A stretch of 64,000 nt of DNA from Saccharum officinarum (lineage: Eukaryota; Streptophyta; Magnoliopsida; Poales; Poaceae). Positions within the stretch are counted from its first letter, which is position 1, and each line of letters starts with the position of its first letter. A program made the translations under genes and the position numbers. The notes beneath the pieces are model-generated. The model ran no database searches. It was not told the DNA's origin and saw nothing but the letters and a program-made list of their open reading frames with translations. Positions 23,607 through 34,839 of the stretch are shown piece after piece. The stretch is taken from contig CM036225.1 in assembly GCA_020631735.1 (NCBI GenBank), positions 64,096,662 to 64,160,661 on the forward strand, written 5' to 3'.

Positions 23607-24703
23607 ATGCATCCCACCCACTTATTGACATGCCTCTCCTTCGACATTACAAGGTAAAGTTGATTGACATGTCATTCAACCTATGCTAAGGACTTGCTAG
23701 AGCATGTAGACATAATAAGTGGTACGCATGAGCATTCATGATAAATCAAATGAATTTGATGGATATATGTTATCACTATTTCTTTTATGTTTTGCTTTGA
23801 TCTAGTGGTGGCATATGACATGTTTGTGAGCTTACAAACCTAGTGTTGAATCTAGAAGATTTGCTATATGTGTTTAATTCAACATAGGCAAGATAACCCT
23901 TATTATGAGGTGTGAAGAAGCTTGTCTTTGGTTCAAATCGAATTAAATATCTTTTGCAAATGTTCTAGGTTAAACCAAATTTGATAAATTTTAACCTACT
24001 CCATCAAACATTGTTTTTCTCTCTACAATTTGATCCCATTTTTAGGTAAGTTGTTAACAAAGGGGGAGAGAAAAAGATGATTCAACGTGATAAAGGGGTA
24101 AATAAAATTTTGATACACACAAGTAGGGGGAGCAAGCTCATAAACAAAGTTGTTGCATTTGTTTGTGCATTCTCATATGACTTGCTCATTGCACATGTAT
24201 TTAAATTCAATATACATGCTTGTGTGGTGCAATGCTAGTATAGAACTTGAATGATGAAATGATCTACTAGCATGCATAGGAATAGTTTACTTATGGTATC
24301 TAGATGTGCCTTAATCTTTATAAGTGGTCCAAGAACCTTTACTATATTGTTGATCTCACGGGGTTCTTGAGTTGTGATGGATGTCTAGTTACTTCATGAT
24401 GCTAAGGATGGTGTAAAAGGCGACTCCGATTGGTATCACGCTTCAAAGGTCCATTTCTTACACCTTAGCATCATTTTGGTAGAATTACTCTCTCAACACT
24501 TCTATTCATGCATATGTGCAAAGCTTTCAATCCAAACTCTATGCACATATGTAGGGAGAGCTAATGCTATCAAAATCGAGCTTGTGATAATTGTCCAAAC
24601 TTTACTTATAAGCAAAATGATTGAACAAGTATGACAAGTTCAAAACTTTTATTATCAAAATCATCTTTGTGAGGGTTGTCATCAATTACCAAAAAGGGGA
24701 GAT
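23607..24703 (+). other. Copia 3' untranslated region and polypurine tract
   Basis: About 1.1 kb without a recognisable gene; SIRE relatives sometimes carry an env-like frame here, but none is visible. Purine-rich words GGGGGAGAG (24062) and TAGGGGGAGC (24124) precede the final tract AAAAAGGGGAGAT (24691-24703), which abuts the 3' LTR and would prime plus-strand synthesis. Confidence 0.8.
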
Positions 24704-26943
24704 TGAAAGTCCCTAGTTTGGTTTTGGCTAATTGATGAAACCTAGGACTAACTTTGTATCTAAGTGGATGATTTAGATAAAGGTGGTCATTGAATATGAG
24801 ACATGACATTGACTCATGTGACCAAGATGATGAAGACCAAGATGATGCTTGGCTCGATGGACCGGTTGTGAAGGTGAAGGGCAAGTCGAGGCTTCGAAGT
24901 GAAGGACCATGCGATGGTGAAGCTTGAGCAAGACTTGGCGCCGACGGACCGATGCAACGGTGAAGAGCAAGTGAAGTCAAGGTCGATGGATCGAGACGGT
25001 CATATGATGATATGAAGTGGATCATATCTTTTGCGAGAACAAAATGGGCTCAAGGCAAAGGTATAACCATAGGGCCATTTTGTTTTGCACTCAAGACACC
25101 ATAGAGGGTGTGAGTGGTTTAGGATCGATAGCCGAACTATTAAGAGGGGAAGTCTTATCGGTTATTCGACGCATGGGTGCCACTAGGTGAATTCATGAAG
25201 TGCATTGCATGTAGGGCCTAGTGACCTAACTGGAAAACCTTCGAAAATGATTATGAAAATGCTAACACACGTGCACAAGGTGGTGATCACTTGTTGGTGT
25301 TGGCACATTTACGAAGGCGTTGAAGTTTGAGCGGTAGAGAGGGTTTGGGTCTCTCTCTCCCTCCCGCCGAGCTTGCGAGCGCGGGATTCAGGCGTTTTTG
25401 GGAACCTGAAATGCCTATTTTCCACTACGCCGGAAGTCGAAAAAAGAATGGAAGCGAACGGAGGTCACAGAGGTGACCGAACGCTGCACCAGACGCGGTC
25501 ATGGTATGACCGGACGCGTCCGATCAGTACTTCGCAGCAGTCAGGCGCGCGAGTGCTAGGGTTTGCAACCGGCGCGTCCGGTCACTCGCGGGACCGGCGC
25601 GTCCGGTCAGGTGCCCAGAAGAAACTGCGGTTCGCAAGGACAATCAGACGCGGGGCCCGTCCGGTCACACGCGATCGGACGCATCCGATCGTTGAGGGAG
25701 CTTACTGGACTCTACCCGGACGCGGACACTGTCGCGTCCGGTCGTTGACTGGAGCGCGTCCGGTCGTTGCTTCGCGGGCGCGCGGTGCTATGCGATCGGC
25801 GCGTCCGGTCGTTGACTGGAGCACGTCCGGTCACTCGGGACCAGCACGTCCAGTTATTATGAGAAGCACGTCCGGTCATGAGGTTTGACCGTTGGTGCAG
25901 TGACCGTTGGAGGATCGGACGCGGTTGAGCGCGTCCGGTCAGTTATGACCGGCGCGTCCGGTCATCCCGAAAAGACCCAGTGAAGGGGTATAACGGCTCT
26001 ATTCGGATGGGATGCTTATAAATACTTGTTGGCCGGCCCTTGGGGAGGTCTCTCATGATTTCTAACATTCTTGTGCATCCTTTGAGCTAGAGCTTCTCCT
26101 CCCACTCTTCTCTCTTGCTTGATTGCAAATCAAAAGTGAGATTGAGTGATCCCAAAGTGCATTGCATAGCTTGAGGGCATCTAGTGGCACTTGTGGGTGG
26201 TTTAGCCGGTGGATTTCTTGTTACTCTTGGAGAGTACCGCTCCTAGCTGGCTTGGAGATTGTTGGAGGCGTTGGCAAGAAAAGGTGATTATTCTTGGTCA
26301 CCTCCGGTTGATTGTAAGAGGTTCTTGTGCTTTCCCCGGCGGAGCGCCAAAAGCAACTCTAGTGGATTGCGCGTGTCATTGAGTTACCTCACTTGAGAGT
26401 GGTATCTTGCGGTGCCTTGCGGGGCGTGCCTTGAGGGGTAAGTGACTTGAGGGTCACACCGAGGAACCATCTAAGTGTTGGTCGACACAACCGGTGACGT
26501 AGCTTGTCGGTGCACAAGTGAACACCGGGTGAATAAAAATATTGTGTCTCTTGTCTCCCGGTGATTGGTCTTCATATTGTGTTGTTGTCAATATTGATTG
26601 ATTGTATATCATCTTGGTGATTGGCAACATCTTCACTACACCGTTGGTATAAGATACACAATCCTCTCTCTTGCATTTACATTTACTAGATTATCTTGTG
26701 TAGCTCTAGTAGTAGCTTTGCTAGTTGTTGTTAGCTTGCTCACTAGTGCAAGATTAGTGACTTAGCCCTTGTGTGAACTAGAGATCATAATCTACTAGTC
26801 TTGTGGATAGGAGGCTTGCATCACAACCGTAGGCTAAGCAAAACTCGCTTCGCACCGTTTGTTATTCTAACAAGTTTGCTTAGTGGCTTGTGTAGGAATT
26901 TTTATAGGCTATTCACCCCCCTCTAGCCATCTAGGACCTTACA
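24704..26943 (+). repeat. Copia 3' LTR
   Basis: TGAAAGTCCC to GACCTTACA, 2240 bp. Relative to the 5' LTR it lacks one C near 24752 and has one extra C near 25804, so total length is equal. TATAAATA lies at 26017-26024. Confidence 0.97.
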
Positions 26944-26948
26944 GCACC

Positions 26949-28002
26949 GCCCTGCCCTACTCTGCCACAGGTCGACACCGGCGCCTCCTACTCGGGCCGG
27001 CCACTTTCGTGTCATGTGCGTCGCGTCTTGCCCCCCTCCACCCTCGTCTCGTCAACTGCACCTTGTGCTCGCTTTAACCCCTACCATCGGTGCCGCCCAT
27101 ATCCATCCACTTGGTCCCTCGCGCTCTCTCTCCATGGCTGCGCCAGGCGTAGAGCCGCCACCCCCTTTATGCCCTCCTACTCGCCAAGCCCGAGCTTCGC
27201 AGCACAGTTCCCCTCTCCTGAAGCCGGCTTGAGGGGTTGCCTAGCCGCCACATTACCCTCAATCCTGACTAAGCTCCATCGACCACCAATTTGGTGATTT
27301 GGCCGCCACCGGCCAAGTGCGTCGCCATGTCGGTAAGGTTGGAGTAAGGCACGAATTGGTTCAATTGCTTGTACCACTGGACTCACCTTGACCTCCACTA
27401 TCGGGTGCTCGTGTCAGCTTGCCAGGGCGCCCGTCGTAGATGTGGTGACGCGACCATGTCCGTCCCGGGGCTCCGCCGTTCCATCCACTCGCGCGTGGGC
27501 AAGGCTACCACGACCTTCCCTGATCCCCCAGCACCTGGGCGGCACCCACGGTATGCCTGTGGTGCTCGTGCACCACTTCTTTTCCTCCTTCGTCCCCCTC
27601 ACTCGCTTGAACGCCCGTGCCACCACCTTGAACCGGATAGCCATGGCCGCTGCTGTGGCTAACCCTGTCATGGCGTGTCGCGCCCCGTGCCACCACCCCC
27701 TTTGTGTGCGTCCGTAGGAGGAGTAGGCCGTTGGCCCGGACGCGCTCGCTGTTGAGCCCTCCCCGACCGGAAAAGCCACAGCGGTGGCGTTGGTCGTCGC
27801 TCGCACGTCGTGCCATGGCACACGCCGCCCAAGGGCATCCCCTTTGCGAAGAAGGACTCTCGCAGGGTTCTGGATGCGAAGCACGTCTCTGTTGCAATAG
27901 TGTGCATAGTGACGTGTATGAATCCGATAGGCGGGGGTCTCTTTTGCAAAACTGCATCGCACGCGCGCGGGCTCCCCGCCTGGGTTGTTTGCTGGGCTAG
28001 CC
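26949..28002 (+). repeat. Solo LTR, middle segment
   Basis: Outer LTR sequence resumes after the Copia target repeat (26944-26948) and continues to the Gypsy insertion. It is GC-rich, with overlapping open frames on both strands and no recognisable protein, comparable to the GC-rich part of the nested Gypsy LTRs. Confidence 0.8.
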
Positions 28003-31000
28003 TGTAACACCTCAGGTGTTTATCTCCATAATTGCATTGCATTTGCATGAGCATAAGCATGCATCATTTCATGTTATTTTATGTGGTTGCAACTAATGTG
28101 GTTGTTTTTAGAATTTTGTTTGGCTCACATCATGTGACACTAGGTAGTTGGTGTAACAAAAGGGGAGAGTAGCTAATTATATCTCACAACACCTTAGTTA
28201 TACTTAGGGTCACTAATGGAGCAAGGTTCATGTTGACCAAAATCACCAAAATGCCCTCCAAGGTGTAGTTGACCACCATTTAGCCCTAGGATGCTCTAGT
28301 TTGACCAATTAAAAAGTCTAGCTTAGAGACCTTGCATGGAGGAGCACCCTTAAGCAAAGTTGTAGGGAATTTTATAGGGAACAAAAGTCTCAATATGACC
28401 ATCTCATGAAACTAGCCAGAACATGCTCAAAAATGGCCCACAAGTCAGCTAGAGGGGCTGTCTCAACACTTAGAATTTTTCTAAGTCTCAAAAGTGTCCC
28501 TCCAGTTTTACTGTGACCTACTTTGGAAGCTTGTAGTTTGCAAACCAGACCAAATCAGCTCCAACTCATGTTGACACTTTTGTAGTACTCATGTAGCTCT
28601 ACAACATTGCCAACATCATCATCACCTAGTTCTAAATGGTTTAGGAGATATGGTGTCTAGAAAATTGGGTTTCAGTCGGCATAGTGACTGAAACTAGGTT
28701 TCAGTTTCCAAGTACACCACTTTGGAGCTCTGTAGTTTCAAATCTAGGCCGAACCAGTCCAAGCTCCAATTGACAATTTTGTTGCTCTTACATAGATCTA
28801 CAAAGTTGCTGTTAATACCTATCCCTAACCCTTGCTAGATCAAGCACGGTGATCGGTTGAACTTGGCTCGTCAGTCGGTCAAGGCGGGGTTCGAATTCAG
28901 TTCGGTCAGACATCAGAGTGAGCTGTCCGACCGGGGCAGACCGTCACCGCCGTGTGTCCCTCCATGCGCCGCGTGCGACCTAGCGTCGCGGCCAGCTGCC
29001 CGACGTGTAGAAGATGTCCCTGCTGCCTCGTCTAAACCGCCCAGCCATTTCCTTTCTTTCCCGTGTGCAACCGAGGCAGAAAAACGCCGCTCCTCCTCGC
29101 CGCCACAACCGCCGGCGTGTTTGACCACCGTGTCGTCACGGTCGAGTCCAATTCCCTCCGCTCGGAGCTTCCTCACCTAACCCGCAAGCCTTTCCACCAC
29201 CTGACCTGGCGAGCCGGGCTGTGGTAAGCAACTGGGGCCGTCTCCGCCATTGCTGCCATGGGCGACCTCCTTGCCGGAGAGGGGCGCTCCATGGCCGGGG
29301 TAGTTAGGAACCCTTCCAACCCCCTTTTTCAACCTCAATCGGTCCGCCTGGGCGTAGTGTAGCTCGTACCGAGCTTAGGTATGGCCGTGCGGCCTCACCA
29401 GCGACGGCACACCATCACCCGACCCTCACCGGCCGCCGCTCACGACGGCGAACCTCTCCCGCTCCAACCTAATCTCTCTCACTTGCACAAATCGAAGCGC
29501 CATGGGACGGGGAACGCGTGGGTGGGTTCGGTTTTGCGGGCGAGTTTCCCTCCGACGAGCTTGAGCTCGCCGGAGCTCACGGTCGCCGTTCCCCTGTCCC
29601 TCTGTCACTGACCGTGGGACCCCGCCTGTCAGGTGCCACGCGCGGGCGGGATGGCCGAGCAGGCCACGCGTGCGTCGTGGGCCGCGTCTTTTCCCGGGTC
29701 GGCCCAGTAACAAATAAGATTTATTTTATTTTTATTTATTCTGTCATAGTTTTAGATAAGATTTAGAAAATGTATATCTAGGGTTTTACTTGCTCAAAAA
29801 TTATGAGATAAATTTTGTTAGGATCTACATGGTGTGCAGTATTTTAGAAAAATATGAATTGGTTATGTGATGTTTAGTTTCTGGGAGATTTAAATAGGTT
29901 TTTGAAATGTGTTTTAGATTGCATGCAAACTTGTTTAAATCATATTTTGAGTTTTAGTGTTCCACAAATTATGAAATTTGGTGGGTAGGCTAATTTATAC
30001 TTGCTCTAGCATTGGTAAAAATTTGGGTAGTAGTGCTTAAGTACTTTTCAAGTTATAATGCTATCTTGTTATTTTAGGAAATAATTAAATGAATTTTAGT
30101 AATTTTTCTACATGTGCAATGTTTTTATAACTTTTTGGAGAATGTCTTGGTACCCTAAAGTGTCCAAGAAAATTATGAAATCTGTTGTTTGATACTTTTT
30201 AATATGATTTGTTAATTATACAAAAATCAGCCTTTTGGGCTTGTGAATTTTGTTTATGGATTTTCTGTAAATAATTTTAGTTCAAAATTTTACAGTGGTC
30301 TCTTTTTGTTTCATAGAGTCTCCTGTAATTTTTGTAGAATTTTAGGAACAGTTTACATATATGTTTAAATTTCCACTTAATTACTTAAGTAAATTAAGAA
30401 ATGAGTCTAAATAAATATTTTAGGTAGGCAAACCTTACTTTCTGGTGTTTTTGTGACCTATGTGAACTTGTGGTAACATTAGTTTGGTCTTAAGGGATGT
30501 TTGCCACATAAATAAATATTTAATCTTTGCAATTCTAGGTTTTCTGGACAGCTGGTAGTATTTCCAGGTTTGACCTTTGATAAAGGTGGTTGCTGGAAAA
30601 CTTGTAAATATCAAAGTTGTAGTAAGCTTGATAAACTAGCTTGTGTCAAAATTTGGGAGCATTTGGCTTAGTAGTTTGGGAGCTATTGCTGTTTAAAGTG
30701 ACAGTCTAGAATTTGCTACTCTCTGTTTAGAGAGGACAGATTCTGAAACTTATGAAATTCGACATGGAAAACTTAGGAATTTAGGATTGATATCTGAAAA
30801 TAAATTGTAGTGCATTTCTTAAGCTTTCCAGATTGTCTTAGATCATATCTTTTGGAGTTAGGAATCTTTAGTTATGTTAGAATCTTTGAGCTGCTGTCCA
30901 GAATATCTTACTGTGGTATTTTGGTGTTGGATGTGGTAACCTAAGTAATGCTACTCTTGTAATTGTTAGGTGTTAGGGCCTTAACCGAAGAAGAACAGCT

Positions 31001-32788
31001 ATATCTTAGGTTGAGTAGATTAGGTGAGTACTTCTCTACCGGAGAGGAAATTTGCACCTAATATTTAAAGTGATTTGAGTAGAGCTTTAAGAATGTTGTA
31101 ATGCATTTCATTCCGAGCATACTGCATCTTCTACTATGCATACATGAGATTTATTATGCACTCATGCAATAGGTGTTCCGGAGGGGGTAACGCTCCTCGA
31201 ATTCGAGCAAGTGATTCCGGAGGAAGTCTAGGACCAGCCGGAGCAGCCAGAGGAACCAACCGGCGGCGAAGCTCCTGCCGAAGATCTACCCGAGTGTCCT
31301 GACCACCGGCCCTCGACCTTTCTAAAAGGCAAGCCCCGGTGCATGCTGAACCCATCATTTTATAAATCTATCTTGAGTACTTTTAATTGTTTAATGCATT
31401 AAGTTGTAGGAGTTGTATGAAAACAATTGTTGCATCATACCTATCCTTGCCCAGATATCGTACTTAAATCCTAATTTAGGTTTAGGCACGTATCAATGCT
31501 TAGCCCTGCTTAGTACGGTAGAAGTCGGGTGATTTCCGGTCATCCGCGAGATGTAGGAAGGAGTCACGAGTGGCTTTATGGCTATCGTGGATGGAACCAT
31601 GCTTTAAAATAAAATTGAGACCGGGCGGGAGTTTGATAGTACAGCCGCAAGACACTTCACGTCTTGGGTGTGGAGCTATGCCCGTCTGAGTCGTTTAAGG
31701 ACCGATTCGCTGTACGTCCTTGAGTCATGTTGAACGCAGTCTAACACTTAGTTGGAAGGATCGAATGGTAGGTTGCTTCTTGGAGGAGAGAAAGGATGTG
31801 CTTGGGGACATTGGCGTGAGACCAAGGGGGGTTAGAGTCTCTATCACCTGGCAGAGTGTCGCCCTTGGGGTCACGACATCATTCAGACCCGCGATTCCTG
31901 AATCATATGAAAAGGTGGCCTGTGCGACCCTGGCAGGGGTCTGCACGGTGAGTGTTAGAAATACCCCTCCAGCTGGATAGGAATTCGATTTGAATCGCCG
32001 TCGCTCCCGGTTAGTGAGCACTTAACTTGAGCAGCGGCAACGTAGATCTCATTAAATGAACAGGTGGTTAAGGGAATGATACAATGTTGCCACAATTCAT
32101 ACCTACTCTGGATATAATGTTGATAATTGTTTGATTATAATCAAGTGCATGCTTAGTACAGGTGCTAAGATAGATGACAGGTAAATGCTAAAAAGAACTG
32201 CTAGTACAGGTTATAAGAGTTTCAATTACTTATGCCTTTATGCAAAATATGATGTCAGCTAGCCTCTTGTGTAAGCCTTGCATAATCCTTGGTGTCATCT
32301 CATTTCTGGTTTTTGACGGGTAAGTCTAGCTGAGTACATTCCAGTACTCAGGGTTTATTCCCTCCTGTTGCAGATGATATGCTCTATCAAGGCTTCTGCA
32401 AAACTTGTCTCCACCCTGCGGGTGACGAAGACTAGATCACTAGGGCGTGATCATCTTTTATGTACTTTCCTGATGCTTTTGCGGGTTGTTGATCAACAAG
32501 ACTGGCAGTAGTTAAACAACTGGTGTGTTTATGCTTCCGCTACTTTTATAAACTTGGTTTGTAATAATTGCGACTCCGTGTGTGTAAACTTATTTCGGAA
32601 CTACTTGCGAAATGTAACGTATGATGTTGTATGTTGAATGATGCGATCTTGGTTGTAAGCAAGTTGGTTTGAAATCCTTCGTGGTTTTGATTGACTACCG
32701 GGATTATATGGGCTCAAGTTCAAAAATTTGAGCGCTTCGGTGCTTGTTTTTGTACTTGTGCTCTTATAATTTGGTCGGTTCTGTTACA
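28003..32788 (+). repeat. Gypsy 5' LTR
   Basis: TGTAACACCT to TCTGTTACA, 4786 bp. It has a GC-rich zone (28860-29700) followed by AT-rich sequence. Compared with the 3' LTR it has 152 bp more at 28145-28296 and lacks about 48 bp present at 42841-42890 of the 3' LTR. AGGTGAGTA at 31022-31030 resembles a strong splice donor. Confidence 0.97.
32320..32373 (+). other. 54-nt intron-like segment with hairpin in LTR
   Basis: Starts GTAAGT, ends TTGCAG, and contains GAGTAC-6 nt-GTACTC (32332-32349), able to form a stem-loop. The same layout and the same 54-nt length occur at 43453-43506 in the 3' LTR and at 45607-45660 in the diverged outer solo LTR. It could be a tiny intron or a structured RNA or polyadenylation element. 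Confidence 0.5.
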
Positions 32789-32790
32789 GC

Positions 32791-32802
32791 TGGTATCGGA
32801 GC
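32791..32802 (+). other. Gypsy primer binding site
   Basis: TGGTATCGGAGC, two bases after the 5' LTR, complementary to initiator Met-tRNA. It is identical to the Copia site. Confidence 0.92.
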
Positions 32803-33562
32803 ATAATTCAACATTAAACACATCGTACGAGTATTTAAAAACAAAAGTATTTGATTATGAAAAGGGTTAAAACTCAAAAAAATTATTTTCATAGGTAGGC
32901 CAGTGATCACATCCCTTAGCCCAAATAAGGACTCTTAGGTGGCTTATTATAAAGACTAACTTGGGGGCCTTGTTTGTTTTTGTTTCGTCGTCCATACGGC
33001 GTGATATTGTATGGATGTCATCCACTTGGGTGGTAATGTATGGATCAATTGCCTCAACGCTCTGGTAAGTGTGAGTTGTGAGAGCATGATCGTCCAACCG
33101 GCGATCTAGGGGAGAGTAGTTTTGGTGACTTGCATACTTACATGTTTAAACCGTGTAATTATGTAAGCACTTAATTGTGGGAACCTTTATATCGGGTAGC
33201 TTTGATACTGAAGTATATACATCAGGGGATGTGTATATGGAATGTATTTAAATTACTGCTTTCTTGTGTGCTTATATTGGGAAACTGTTGGGCTGAAATG
33301 AGGTTTTCTGCAGGTACACTAACAGCGTAAACGAGTAGACCGATAGTTTCGCCTATATAAGAGAACGTATGTATGTCACCGCCTAGCGTTAGAAATTTAT
33401 GATTCTACTAGGATGAGAGGGCGTACGGAACGTGCATGCATCATGTTTAATTATATCATACATATCATTTACTCTCTCCTTAAAAATTTCAGTAGTCCCG
33501 ACTAAATAAAATTTCGTATCCCCTAAATGATCCTCACCATAAGTTGTATCTTGTTGCTACAG
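32803..33562 (+). other. Gypsy leader
   Basis: About 760 bp between primer site and the first ORF. No coding frame is recognised. It ends TTGTTGCTACAG, a pyrimidine-rich 3'-splice-site-like sequence immediately before the ATG of the next ORF. Confidence 0.6.
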
Positions 33563-34147
33563 ATGGCACGTACCAAGAGGACCGCTCGCAAGTCCACTAG
33601 GGGCAGGGCACCTCGTCACCAGCTCGCTCCACATGAGCCCTGCCCTGAGCCCACTGAGGTGGAAAGGCTGAGGGCTGAGTTGGCTGAAGTGACTGCTGCC
33701 AGGAATGCAGAGCGTCAGCAATTGGAGCAAGTGATCCGTGATCGTGACCAGGAAACACTTGCAGTCCAGAGATTGACAGTAGCACATCGCAACTGTCAAC
33801 GCATGCTGGTCCATGTCATGAATCAGAGGGATGAAGCCTGGCACGAGGAGAATGTTCTGAGAGCTCGTCAGTTTGAGCTCGAGCAACAGTTGGAGAATGC
33901 TGAAGAATACAATGACAATCTTCATAAAGAAGTGCACTGCCTGAACAACCAGCTAAATCCTCTGCTGCCTCGAAACATCAACGCAGATGAGGACATGGGT
34001 TCGGGAGTCATCATGGCTGAAGAAGATGAAGAAGTGGAGGCCAATGGGCCCCAAGATGCTGCACCAGAAGAAGCACCAGAAGAAGAGCCAGAAGAAGAAG
34101 AAGAAGACGAGGAGTTAGAGCCTGTTAGCGACGAGGATGGCGGGTAG
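33563..34147 (+). CDS. Extra retrotransposon ORF with histone H3-tail mimic
   Basis: The frame gives 194 residues from the ATG at 33563. Residues 2-22 read ARTKRTARKST then RGRAPRHQLA. Against the H3 tail this is 17 of 21 identical, with changes only at H3 positions 5, 12, 14 and 18 (to Arg, Arg, Arg, His). K4, R8, K9, S10, T11 and R17 are kept. H3 similarity then stops: there is no histone fold. Residues about 30-135 are Leu/Glu/Arg-rich heptads (VERLRAELAEV, FELEQQLENAEEYNDNL), a probable coiled coil. The C-terminal 50 or so residues are strongly acidic (EEEPEEEEEDEELEPVSDEDG). It lies between primer site and gag on the coding strand, an accessory position. TAG at 34145 may be a mutation: the frame continues 10 codons to TAG at 34178. 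A frame extension upstream to 33527 is possible, but the CAG before the ATG looks like a splice acceptor. Function unknown. Confidence 0.8.
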   Translation: MARTKRTARKSTRGRAPRHQLAPHEPCPEPTEVERLRAELAEVTAARNAERQQLEQVIRDRDQETLAVQRLTVAHRNCQRMLVHVMNQRDEAWHEENVLRARQFELEQQLENAEEYNDNLHKEVHCLNNQLNPLLPRNINADEDMGSGVIMAEEDEEVEANGPQDAAPEEAPEEEPEEEEEDEELEPVSDEDGG

Positions 34148-34180
34148 ATCATTAACACCGACTCTGAGGACGATGCTTAG

Positions 34181-34839
34181 AGTGGTCATCGCGTAGCTAC
34201 GATGTTAGAATCGCCTTTTGTGCCTCCTGGGGTTGGAGTGAGGCTTTGTAATAATGTGACTTTTGGGATGTAAGGTCGAACCTATGTTTCCTAGATGTTT
34301 AGTTGAACATGTTAATTTCGATCACAATTGAATGTCTTATTGCGTGCGTTCGATGATGGTGTCACGATTAGCACCCTTCGGTGCCGCGACGAAACCGAGG
34401 GCCTCCTATGGTGCGCGACATAAGGTTGTGCTGCTTGGCACGCGCTGGTATCGAGGTGGCTAGTCATGATCCACCATGGAACTCTACCGTTGAGAAGTCT
34501 CTTTGTGGTCAGTTTGAAGTAGCCTTTCTCAGTCAACTAAAAATTTTGAGATCGAATCCAAGTACCGGGCGAAAGGTCAAAAATCACGTATATTTTAACG
34601 TAAACGGTTCAGTAACTGTTGTGCTCCTTGTGAGTGAGCCTTTATCAAAGTACATCTTGTTGGATTCCCTCGCATGATTGCGTCAATTGATGCGCTTGAA
34701 TGGATTGTGCGGTTGTGATGAATTATTGTGCAATGAGTATTTTGAGAAGTCTATTTCATGAAGTCAGTTTGACATATTTACAATAATTCATCTACAAATT
34801 TCCCACATCGTCAGTGCTCATTGGCTATGCATTTTGCAG
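34181..34839 (+). other. Spacer between extra ORF and gag
   Basis: About 660 bp without a convincing frame. It ends GGCTATGCATTTTGCAG immediately before the gag ATG, again 3'-splice-site-like. Confidence 0.55.

Larger units (their letters stand above)
16093..26943 (+). mobile_element. Copia LTR retrotransposon, SIRE/Maximus-like
   Basis: A complete element of 10,851 bp. It has two 2240-bp LTRs, a Met-tRNA primer binding site, gag-pol in Copia order (gag, protease, integrase, reverse transcriptase, RNase H), a long 3' untranslated region and a polypurine tract. Target repeats GCACC flank it (16088-16092, 26944-26948). Length, large LTRs and a gag with long coiled coil and acidic runs point to the SIRE/Maximus lineage. 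The coding region is dead: several stops and at least four frame changes. Confidence 0.96.

Noticed and set aside
23607..24703. Env-like ORF in the Copia 3' region
   Set aside because: SIRE relatives may have one, but no long frame or membrane segment is visible here.
28857..29180. 107-codon frame conserved in both Gypsy LTRs (also 39944-40267)
   Set aside because: Conservation is explained by recent LTR identity; the region is GC-rich, no domain is visible, and a minus-strand frame of similar length overlaps it.
33563..34147. A host histone H3 gene or H3 pseudogene
   Set aside because: Similarity stops at residue 22; the helix and histone-fold region is absent, and the ORF lies in the internal part of a Gypsy element.
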